Source: a bacterium
GTDB taxonomy: Bacteria > Zixibacteria > MSB-5A5 > WJJR01
Assembly: GCA_021813505.1 (NCBI GenBank)
Contig: JAKAKI010000008.1
Span: 1 to 64,000, forward strand
Direction of reading: 5' to 3'
DNA length: 64,000 nt
How positions within the stretch are numbered: position 1 is the first letter of the stretch; each line of letters opens with the position of its first letter. This document shows, in pieces, positions 48,418 through 56,678 of this stretch. A program made the position numbers and the translations under genes. The notes below the pieces were generated by a model, which worked only from the letters and a program-made list of their open reading frames with translations, was not told where the DNA came from and searched no databases.

Positions 48418-48668
48418 ATTCAGTTCATCGCTGGATACTTTGGAGCAAGAGTGCAAGAAAATGCCGCCCCGCCTCTTGACAAAGTGCCTACCACACGCCA
48501 CATTGTAAATAGTGGGACAAGCGGCATCTATGGCGCTGCTACCGATGGTGTCGGATCGGTCCCGCTGGCACACTCAACTGAGTCTTTGAATACGTTGTGA
48601 TTGAGGTCGTGGCCCTGCTCAAATTCCTGGGAGTAGAACGGACTTGCATTTCAAAGGGAGGATGTAAC

Positions 48669-51059
48669 ATGAGCAAGCGTTACATGGTTCGTTGGTCCAT
48701 TGCCATGGTTGTGGCATGGCTCGGAATCCTGACAGCTATCTGCCATGCTCAGAGCTTCTGCTTCGTGCGAGACAAGTATTCAGTTGGATCCGGTCCACGC
48801 TCGATCTTTGCTGGCCATTTAAACGCCGACGGTTACCAGGACCTAATAGTTGCGAATTCGGGTAGCAACAACATCTCGATTCTCCTCAACAATGCAAATG
48901 GGAGTTTCGGCGGTCCAACGAATTATGCGGTGGGGATTGAACCCTTCTCTGTCTATTCCGGTGACGTTGACAATGACAACGATGTTGATGTGGTGGTCGC
49001 GAACAAAGGAGGAAACAGTATTTCGATCCTGAAGAACAACGGAAGCGGAAGCTTTGGCGCTCCAGCAAACTATGGGACAGGCGACGGCCCGCTGTCGGTT
49101 ATTCTTGCCAGGCTCAACGGCGACGCTTGGTTGGACATTGCGGTGGCTTGTTCTACAAGCAGCTGCGTGTCAGTCCTCTTGAATAATGGAAACGGGAATT
49201 TCGCTTCAAAGGTGGACTACTCCGTTGGATCCTCGCCGAGCTCAATGACAGTCTGCGATGCTAACAATGACGGCAGACTCGACCTAGTCGTAGGCCATAG
49301 CCTTCGAAGCTTCTCCTTGCTGTACAACAATGGGGGAGGCGGTTTCTCCCTCTGGGGTCCCTATACCGCCGCTCTGGAACCGATCAGTGGAATTGCTTCG
49401 GCGAATTTCGATTCGGATGCTTATGCCGATCTTGCACTTGTGAGCAAGAGTGCAGGGTACATATGGGTTGAGTTTGGCTTGGGCGGCGCATCCTACGCGC
49501 AATGGGAAAGACGAAGCTCGTTTGGCCCAAGTGCGGTTGTTGCTGCCCCTCTTTGCGAATTTCAGAATTCGGCACCGGATCTTGTGGTCGCCAACTTCGA
49601 CAGTAATAGCGTCTCGGTCTACCGGAACTTCGCAGCCGCGGAGCAACGCTTCTATGAACGAGTAAACTACGGTGTGGGTACTCACCCATCCTCGGTCGTA
49701 GCAAGCGATATGGACGGTGACGGTGATAGGGAACTGGCGGTCGCGAACTTCGGCAGTAATGACGTTACGATTCTGCGGGGCAATGGGAACTGGACCTTTG
49801 GACCTATTCCCACGGACTCCTTTCCAAACGCGGTATGTGCTGTCGATATTGATGGGGATGGCGATCTCGACCTGGCGGTTGCCAATTGGGGGAGCAACAC
49901 TGTGACAATAGTGAAGAACAACGGCCAAAAGAACGTCGTATGGGGGGGAGGCTATGGCGTTGGAGCTCATCCAAACTCAATCGCTTCCACGGATTTGAAT
50001 GGGGACGGCCATTCCGATTTGGTGATTGCCAATCAGGGGAGCAATAATATTTCGGTCCTGATGAACCTAGGGGATGGAACGCTCGCGCCCGCCGTCAACT
50101 ACTCGGCGGGAGTTTCGCCCCGGTCGATCTGCGCCTCCGATCTTGACCACGATGGGGACTTCGATCTAGCTGTTGTTGCCAACGGCAATGGTATCTTGGT
50201 GCTGAAGAACAATGGGAACGGAACCATTGCCGGCCCCACGGCGTATTCTGTAAGCTATGTTGTTTCCCTGGTTGCAGCAGATCTGGACGGCGATGGGTAT
50301 GACGATCTTGCTGGGGCAGGGGGGGACTTCTATTCCAGCGTTTCGGTTCTGAAAAACAATGGGAACGGAACCTTCGCTCTCACTGGAAGCTACGACTCTT
50401 ACAACGGGCCAGTGGCCATTGCTGCCGCTGACCTCGACGGGGACGGCGATCGCGATCTGGTGGTTGCTAACAACGGTTCGGGAACGATCTCGGTACTAAG
50501 GAACAATGGGAGCGGCACATTTGCAGCCGCCGAATACACTCACACGGGATCGAAGCCGACGTCAGTTTATGTCAGGGATTTGAATGGGGACCGGTACAGG
50601 GACGTAATCTTCACCGAAGGGGCGTTAGCAGGGTTAGGCGTCAATGTCCTCGTCTTGGGGAACGATGGAACAGCGCATTTCACATCCCAAGAGAGCTACG
50701 GCGTCGGCTACAATCCTACGAGCGTGATTGCAACCGACTTGGACGGTAATGGTAGTCCGGATCTGGCAGTGGCCAACTATTTTAGCAACAACATCTCCCT
50801 CGTTTTCAATTGCGGCCCGTCATGTATCTGTCCTGACCAGGGGGATGTCGCCAATAACGATGGAATTCTCGACGTGTCTGATGTCAATCAGTTGATTGCC
50901 ATTGCGTACAGTGGGGGCCCTGACGTCCAGGATCCCGACTGTCCTAGCACACGTGGTGATGTTAACGTCGATGGCACGGTGGATACATTCGACGTGGTCT
51001 ATCTAATTGGGACCGTGTTTCAAGGTGGCGAGGATCCCATCGACCCTTGTGGGCCCTAG
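48669..51059 (+). CDS. Secreted FG-GAP/VCBS beta-propeller protein with dockerin-like C-terminus
   Basis: Many repeats 'D.DGDGD.DLAVAN.GSN.I.IL.NNGNGTF'; C-term 'GDVANNDGILDVSDVNQLIAIAYSGG...GDVNVDGTVDTFDVVYLIGTVFQGG'. Confidence 0.92.
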   Translation: MSKRYMVRWSIAMVVAWLGILTAICHAQSFCFVRDKYSVGSGPRSIFAGHLNADGYQDLIVANSGSNNISILLNNANGSFGGPTNYAVGIEPFSVYSGDVDNDNDVDVVVANKGGNSISILKNNGSGSFGAPANYGTGDGPLSVILARLNGDAWLDIAVACSTSSCVSVLLNNGNGNFASKVDYSVGSSPSSMTVCDANNDGRLDLVVGHSLRSFSLLYNNGGGGFSLWGPYTAALEPISGIASANFDSDAYADLALVSKSAGYIWVEFGLGGASYAQWERRSSFGPSAVVAAPLCEFQNSAPDLVVANFDSNSVSVYRNFAAAEQRFYERVNYGVGTHPSSVVASDMDGDGDRELAVANFGSNDVTILRGNGNWTFGPIPTDSFPNAVCAVDIDGDGDLDLAVANWGSNTVTIVKNNGQKNVVWGGGYGVGAHPNSIASTDLNGDGHSDLVIANQGSNNISVLMNLGDGTLAPAVNYSAGVSPRSICASDLDHDGDFDLAVVANGNGILVLKNNGNGTIAGPTAYSVSYVVSLVAADLDGDGYDDLAGAGGDFYSSVSVLKNNGNGTFALTGSYDSYNGPVAIAAADLDGDGDRDLVVANNGSGTISVLRNNGSGTFAAAEYTHTGSKPTSVYVRDLNGDRYRDVIFTEGALAGLGVNVLVLGNDGTAHFTSQESYGVGYNPTSVIATDLDGNGSPDLAVANYFSNNISLVFNCGPSCICPDQGDVANNDGILDVSDVNQLIAIAYSGGPDVQDPDCPSTRGDVNVDGTVDTFDVVYLIGTVFQGGEDPIDPCGP

Positions 51060-51127
51060 CCATCTTGACTGAGACGTCCCCTTCTGCTGACGAGGGAGCA
51101 CACACGGTAGCGCCCTCGAAAGTTGCC

Positions 51128-51155
51128 GGGCGCCCACACACAGGGGCGCCCCTAC
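51128..51155. repeat. GGGCGCCCACAC(A)CAGGGGCGCCCCTAC palindrome
   Basis: Same family as 55631-55673 and 55743-55786. Confidence 0.75.
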
Positions 51156-51190
51156 TGATGAAACCCGTTTCGCTGCGTGAAATCGGTCAC

Positions 51191-51589
51191 TTACAACACC
51201 GACGCGACCGCCTCAAACTGCTCCGCGAGGCGTCCGGCGAGCTGGTCGAGCCGGAATGGCTTTGCCAGAAGGTCGATGGCGCCGAGGCGCATGACTTCCT
51301 GACGGAGAGCATCAGAAGCGTAGCTTGAGATCGCGAATGTCGGCACCGGATGCGGGCTTTCATGCGCCTTCATCAGGAGGGGAATGGAGTTCCCGTCGTC
51401 GAGCTCGATGTCGGCGATGATGGCGTCGATGTCCCGCGACGAAAACGAGGCTAGAGCCCCCTTGAGCGATGTGGCGGAGACCGGCTCCCAGCCTCTCTCG
51501 GCAATCATGTCGCCGAGCAGTTCCAGGACCTGCGGGTTGTTCTCAACAACCAGCACCACCCGGCTCTTTTCGGTCATCGTACGCATCAT
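51191..51589 (-). CDS. Response-regulator receiver-domain protein
   Basis: 'RVVLVVENNPQVLELLGDMIAERGWE', 'IDAIIADIELDDGNSIPLL', 'FAISSYASD', 'LLAKPFRLDQL'. Confidence 0.88.
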   Translation of the reverse strand: MMRTMTEKSRVVLVVENNPQVLELLGDMIAERGWEPVSATSLKGALASFSSRDIDAIIADIELDDGNSIPLLMKAHESPHPVPTFAISSYASDALRQEVMRLGAIDLLAKPFRLDQLAGRLAEQFEAVASVL

Positions 51590-51634
51590 TTCAAGAATCG
51601 GCAGTTCGGGTCGATCCTAAAGCACCAAAAGAGT

Positions 51635-51668
51635 GTGGCGCTTCGCTGGAGGAGGTGCGAAGCGCCAC
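51635..51668 (-). terminator. Hairpin, possible terminator of the small 51712 gene
   Basis: GTGGCGCTTCGC-tggaggaggt-GCGAAGCGCCAC perfect 12-bp stem; minus-strand trailer ACTCTTTT. Confidence 0.55.
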
Positions 51669-51711
51669 GGGGAGGAGGAGACGAGAGGTCGAGCAGGGTG
51701 CTTGGTAGTAG

Positions 51712-51873
51712 TTAGATGGCGCCCCAGGGCAGTTGGGCGCCGTGGGCATCCGAGAACGTCAGGGCTATGACCAGTGCCGCCACGACCAGAAGCAGAAGCC
51801 ACAGGGTTGTGCGATCGGCCTGAGCGGTCGAGTAATTGGCTTTGCGATACGGATTACTGATTTGAGGCGACAT
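51712..51873 (-). CDS. Small single-TM protein
   Basis: 53 aa 'MSPQISNPYRKANYSTAQADRTTLWLLLLVVAALVIALTFSDAHGAQLPWGAI'; upstream GAGGAGCC RBS. Confidence 0.5.
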   Translation of the reverse strand: MSPQISNPYRKANYSTAQADRTTLWLLLLVVAALVIALTFSDAHGAQLPWGAI

Positions 51874-52093
51874 CTTTGGCTCCTCGTTTGGCGGCTCATC
51901 ATCGAGCCAACACCATGTCACGCAACCCGCGTGCCTGAGAGATCACTTGAAGAACAGGTCGCATCTCATTGTCATGCAATGACTAACAAATTCGCGCGCG
52001 GAGCAGGTACCCCAGTATGGTGAGACGGGCGCAAAGAATATGAAGAGAGTTGCACCTGCTTCCCTACGCCGCTAGACTTTGGCGGTCCCCAAG

Positions 52094-52122
52094 CAAAAGG
52101 GCCCACAAACATCTGTGGGCCC
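52094..52122 (-). terminator. Rho-independent terminator of the 52155 lipoprotein gene
   Basis: Minus strand GGGCCCACA-gatgtt-TGTGGGCCC-TTTTG. Confidence 0.8.
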
Positions 52123-52154
52123 AAGGAATGCGGACGGCGATCAGGATTGATCAG

Positions 52155-53873
52155 CTATTTCAGTGGATGCCGTATCTCGACTCTCATCTTGGGGAAATTG
52201 TGCCCCTCGTTGAGGGCGCTGGTCGAAGCGCTGACCTCCTGGCACTTAAGCGGCCTCATGTATACGGGGGGGGCTGCAACGCCTCCGGCGCCACGCAGTG
52301 CACAGGCCTCTTGGAATAGCGCTAACGACGTATCCGGGAACAGATCGCCGGAGTACAGGATCAATTGACGATTGGGTTCGTCTGGGGCCCAGTCGTTTCG
52401 AATCGGCTCCAGCGTGATCCAAACCTTCACGCGGGAACGGTCAAGCAGACTGAGGAGGTCTAGATTACTGCTCGGCAAACCCGGCCGATTGATTGCGTGA
52501 AGCAGGTCTTCGCCAGGGTAGTGGAAGCTCGGCGAAAGGTCCTGAACATTGAAGTGCGAGTTGTCATCGTCTAGTTGGTTGGTCTTCAGGAACCGGCCCA
52601 GTGGGATCGGCTTTATGGCGCCATTCGAACTGTCGATGACCACCCAAGCTTCATACTCCAATCCAAGGAATTGCGCGAGGAAGTTGGAACCACCGATGAA
52701 CTCCGGCGGCTGGGCAAGCTTGGTGAGTGTCGATGTATAGGTCGTCTCGGCCCACGTGGAGAGGAATGTCCGGACAATCACGCTGGTGTCATTGAACGGT
52801 GCATACTGGAAAGAGTCGCTCGTGCAATGCGTGCTCTCGGGAATGTCAATCCGCAGGAAGCATGTATCCACCAACCCCGTAGTGTCGGACCGGAAGTACA
52901 TGTAGCCGACCGTCTCGCCATTGCGGAGGATCGGGTCTTCGCCCAAAGGCATCTGGGGACCGACGTTTCCGCCCAAGTGTTCCGGTACGCTGTCACGGAT
53001 GCGCAAGTCCGGCTCCTGATTGGCGAATATGGTGTCGAAATTGCAGAAGGACTGGGAAGGTTCACTGGGGAAGATCCACAGATGGTATCCCGGACCGCGC
53101 AGGTTCTTCTTCCCTTGGACGAACTTCATCCCGAAATGCGTACCGTACGCTTGTCCGGTATCCGGACCGCAGGCGTTCTCTCGGCAAGTATTGCGTGCCG
53201 CCCCCGGCGGGCAAAGATCGGCCATGCAAAGGGCGACGGTGTCGCTCAGCTCACGATCTGCCACGGTCGGCGCGCCGAACCAAATCCCCATTCCCTCAAC
53301 AGCGTCACGCCAGCAGTGGCCCGGCAGATTCTTCATATACGAAGGCGCCGCAATCATGTACCCACAGTTCGTACCGAACGTGTCAATTGGCACGACCATC
53401 TGCAGGGATTGATTAGCTCTCGCGAAGACTGACAATTCGCCAACGAGGAGAATCGGTCCATCGATGGAATCCGGATGTGCGTCAACGAGTGGTTCCACTG
53501 AAAGGGCCAGGGCGGTGTGATCGAAGATGTTTTGACCCAATTCCAAACCCCTGTCGGTCGTGATACCCAGAGTCTCTCCTGAATCGCTCACCGCGAAGTA
53601 GTACTCAGAATTCCACTGAAAGCGCGTGAGCGGGACGACGCCCAACAGAGTAATCGTCGATTCGGTTGGAGAGTAGCCATAGTCCAGAAACCAGAATTGG
53701 TAAATGCGTCCCTCTGGTGCGGGCTCCAGCGAATAGGGGGGACGGCTGTTGGATTCTGGGAATATTCTAATATTGGAGTAATATTCCGGCACCGGCTCCG
53801 GCCCTTTGATCAAACAACCGGCCGCGATAATACCGACAAGGATGGCCCCGACCAGCGCTTTTGTTCGTGTCAT
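52155..53873 (-). CDS. Large hypothetical lipoprotein
   Basis: 'MTRTKALVGAILVGIIAAGCLIKGPEPVPEYYSN' lipobox; about 572 aa with no recognised family. Confidence 0.7.
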   Translation of the reverse strand: MTRTKALVGAILVGIIAAGCLIKGPEPVPEYYSNIRIFPESNSRPPYSLEPAPEGRIYQFWFLDYGYSPTESTITLLGVVPLTRFQWNSEYYFAVSDSGETLGITTDRGLELGQNIFDHTALALSVEPLVDAHPDSIDGPILLVGELSVFARANQSLQMVVPIDTFGTNCGYMIAAPSYMKNLPGHCWRDAVEGMGIWFGAPTVADRELSDTVALCMADLCPPGAARNTCRENACGPDTGQAYGTHFGMKFVQGKKNLRGPGYHLWIFPSEPSQSFCNFDTIFANQEPDLRIRDSVPEHLGGNVGPQMPLGEDPILRNGETVGYMYFRSDTTGLVDTCFLRIDIPESTHCTSDSFQYAPFNDTSVIVRTFLSTWAETTYTSTLTKLAQPPEFIGGSNFLAQFLGLEYEAWVVIDSSNGAIKPIPLGRFLKTNQLDDDNSHFNVQDLSPSFHYPGEDLLHAINRPGLPSSNLDLLSLLDRSRVKVWITLEPIRNDWAPDEPNRQLILYSGDLFPDTSLALFQEACALRGAGGVAAPPVYMRPLKCQEVSASTSALNEGHNFPKMRVEIRHPLK

Positions 53874-54203
53874 CGACGTTTGTCCTCCATGATATGGTCT
53901 TGTCAGGCCGTCACTTGGCGGCACGTAAAGAGACTGGAATGATACCAAGGCCAACGTTGCCACGTCAAGCGAAAACCGCCGGACGGTATCCGGGGCATGG
54001 TCGGCCCGCTGGCATTACTCGCCAGAAGCCCGATTATTCCCAAGCGGTTGGAGAGGCACTGTCAAAGAGTCGCCGACTCCGGCGGGCTTGCCTGTAGCCG
54101 ACGCGCCATGTGGCCCACTGTTCCATGGCCTCTCCGTACTGACCCAAGCGCAATTCATCCTTGCGCCTCAGACCAGCCCTGATATGTTGCCGCCGGAGAA
54201 TCG

Positions 54204-54989
54204 ATGGTGGCAGCGAGCGCCGATGACAAACGTGCGAGAGACGCCGGTTTTGGGCGTTCCCGTACCGATGTGACCGAGAACGCCCCAATTGAGGCAGACG
54301 AATTGCCGCGAAAGATTTGTCAGTTTGCCGCCCTGTCTCCCGCCGACCGTGTTCTGGATGTCCCCTGCAGCGATGGGGCGCTGGTGTTCGAAATGGCGCC
54401 GTCCTGCGGGTACGCCGTGGGAGTCGACAGCTCCGAGGCTAAAATCGCCGATGCCGCCACGCGTAACGTTGAAGAAGGACTCGACAACACCTCGTTTCAA
54501 GTTGGGAGCGCCGAAACACTGGAATTCGATGATGGCACGTTTGACCGGGTTGTCTGCTGGGATGGCCTGCACCATTTCGCCGAACCGGCCCTGGCACTGG
54601 GCGAGCTGACCCGGGTCCTACGTTCGCCGGGGTACCTGACGGTTGTCGATATTGACGCTTCCGAGGACCGGGGCTGGCGTGAAACGCACGACCGCATCGA
54701 ACGATCCCGCGATCCGGGACACGGCCGCCTGTTAACCCGAGTCGAGGTGCGCGAACTGCTGGAAGATCGGGGGCTGTCCATCGAACGGGAGAGACGCTGG
54801 CGGGTCCACCGGACATTCGAAGAGTGGATGGAGACGATCACACCCGACGAAGGAACTCTCGAGCGCACCCATCGGATGCTGACCGAGGCGGCGCGCAAGA
54901 AGTCCACCGGCCTGGAGATTTCGGTCAAGGGGAGGAATATTGATGTCATCCACCGGATGGCAGGATGGATGGCCCTGAAGATTTCCTAA
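54204..54989 (+). CDS. Class I SAM-dependent methyltransferase
   Basis: 'DRVLDVPCSDGALVFEMAPSCGYAVGVDSSEAKIADAA', 'FDRVVCWDGLHHFAEPALALGELTRVLRSPGYLTVVD'. Confidence 0.9.
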   Translation: MVAASADDKRARDAGFGRSRTDVTENAPIEADELPRKICQFAALSPADRVLDVPCSDGALVFEMAPSCGYAVGVDSSEAKIADAATRNVEEGLDNTSFQVGSAETLEFDDGTFDRVVCWDGLHHFAEPALALGELTRVLRSPGYLTVVDIDASEDRGWRETHDRIERSRDPGHGRLLTRVEVRELLEDRGLSIERERRWRVHRTFEEWMETITPDEGTLERTHRMLTEAARKKSTGLEISVKGRNIDVIHRMAGWMALKIS

Positions 54990-55031
54990 TATTCGCTGAT
55001 GATTGGTTGAACGTCCTGGGGGAGGATTCCG

Positions 55032-55553
55032 TTGAAGACACGCGACATACTGATCTTGCTGGGTTTGGTTCTTCTGATACTGGGCCTGACAATCGCCGAG
55101 AAGTACGCCGATCGTCAGCGAGAACTTCGGGTGGCCCAGGATGCCGCGACCGACCGCGCCTTGTGGCAGCAGCGGATGAACAACGCCTTGGACAAACGTT
55201 GGGAGGATCTCTCCTCGGGGTTGCGCAAGGCGCTCGATTCAATGGCGACAGATGTCGTCGCGGGAGGCGTGCCCCGGGATTCTCTTGCGGCGGTGATTCT
55301 CGACTCGACCTTTGCCGGTCCGCCGGCACCGAAGTCCAGCCAATCGGCGGCTCGCAAGCCAGCACCCTCTGATACCCTGGCCCGCGCCGTTCTCCGTGAA
55401 TACGACAAGGGAATCACGGCGCTCCCTGCCGATCTGACAGCCTATGAGCGCCGTGTCGCCGTCAATGAGGTCGTATCCATGGTCCGCGCCCGCTTTGGAC
55501 TGACGCCCGGCCAGTTCGATTCGCTCCTGAAACAGGGCCAGGCGAAGATATAG
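55032..55553 (+). CDS. Hypothetical single-TM protein
   Basis: TTG start with upstream GGGGGAGG; N-terminal TM 'ILILLGLVLLILGLTIAEKY', coiled-coil-like remainder. Confidence 0.5.
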   Translation: MKTRDILILLGLVLLILGLTIAEKYADRQRELRVAQDAATDRALWQQRMNNALDKRWEDLSSGLRKALDSMATDVVAGGVPRDSLAAVILDSTFAGPPAPKSSQSAARKPAPSDTLARAVLREYDKGITALPADLTAYERRVAVNEVVSMVRARFGLTPGQFDSLLKQGQAKI

Positions 55554-55630
55554 TGTCGTTCTCCGGTCCGTACGGGCGGCCCTACGTGGCTGCCCGTGTT
55601 ACGACAGACGACACGCCAGCGCATCCCCCG

Positions 55631-55673
55631 AGGCGCCCACACGGGGGCGCCGCTACGAACGGCGGCACCCCGA
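55631..55673. repeat. GGCGCCCACACGGGGGCGCCGCTACGAACGGCG repeat, copy 1
   Basis: Direct repeat of 55743-55786, itself palindromic. Confidence 0.85.
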
Positions 55674-55742
55674 TCCTTGGCGGACAAGGGGCTTTCAGCC
55701 CCTTGGCGAAGTGCACAACAGGATTGTTCGCCCCACACCGCC

Positions 55743-55786
55743 AGGGCGCCCACACAGGGGCGCCGCTACGAACGGCGACATCCCGA
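55743..55786. repeat. GGCGCCCACACAGGGGCGCCGCTACGAACGGCG repeat, copy 2
   Basis: Direct repeat of 55631-55673. Confidence 0.85.
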
Positions 55787-56284
55787 GCATTGGCGTCCCC
55801 AAGGCACTCCCAATCGAATCAAATCCCTAACGCGATTGCGCACACGTCCGTATTTCAATTGAGAGATGACGCTTGGGCCGTCACCTCACAGAATTCCCGA
55901 CGGCCCGGCGAGTACCGCCCAAATCCCCAAGAACCGCCTTGACCCTCTTGTTGGCGTCGTGATTGCGATTTCACGCCGTGCTCACGGCATTGGATTTCGA
56001 CCATGATGCGCGTCCCCTACACCTCACGGTTCACAGCCTCGGCAGGAGAATGGTCATGCCAAAACGAAAAGTGGTCCCGTTCGTGCGCGAGTCCGAGAAG
56101 ACTTGCTGGAATCTCTACGGCCTTCAGGTTCTGGCACCGGAACGGTTTCAGCGGGTCGTCCAGGAAGTGATCAACGGACGATATCTGCTCTTCCGCACTG
56201 AATTGACGACACGATTCTGGAGTTGAGTAGCCGCGCCCTGCTGGGCGCACGATGAGCGTGGCAAGTCATTGTCCGGGAGACTGA

Positions 56285-56347
56285 CGGGCGGGGGAAGCCC
56301 ACCCTTCTTGCACCGTACGCACGTGAATCGGGTGGGCTGCGCCCACC
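56285..56347. repeat. GGTGGGC/GCCCACC palindromic element
   Basis: GGGCGGGGGAAGCCCACCC ... GGGTGGGCTGCGCCCACC; related to 17394-17457. Confidence 0.7.
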
Positions 56348-56678
56348 AAAACTCGTGGGAAAGCTACTCAGCGTCTGGCCCGTCCCCATCAATAGCCGGC
56401 CACGGCGAATATCCGGTGGCGTGTCGCCTATGAGCGTGCGGCGATTACGATCCTCCAGCGATCCCCTAGTGATATTGCGACAATTATTGTGACTTTAGGG
56501 AATTGTGATCTTCCCGGATTGTATTAGATTGTGTCGGGCAGGTGCGGGGCGTGCTGTAATTTGATTCCGCGTTAAGCGTGCCTTCACCCGATCGATTGTT
56601 ACCCACCCCGGCCACTGTTTGACGACGGCCGGGCCGATTCTTACCCGCACCATCGGGTGCGCCGCAGACGGAGGATGG

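Noticed and set aside
48780-50820. Possible CRISPR-like periodicity
   Set aside because: The periodicity is protein-level FG-GAP repeats with degenerate DNA, not identical repeats with unique spacers. No cas genes are present.
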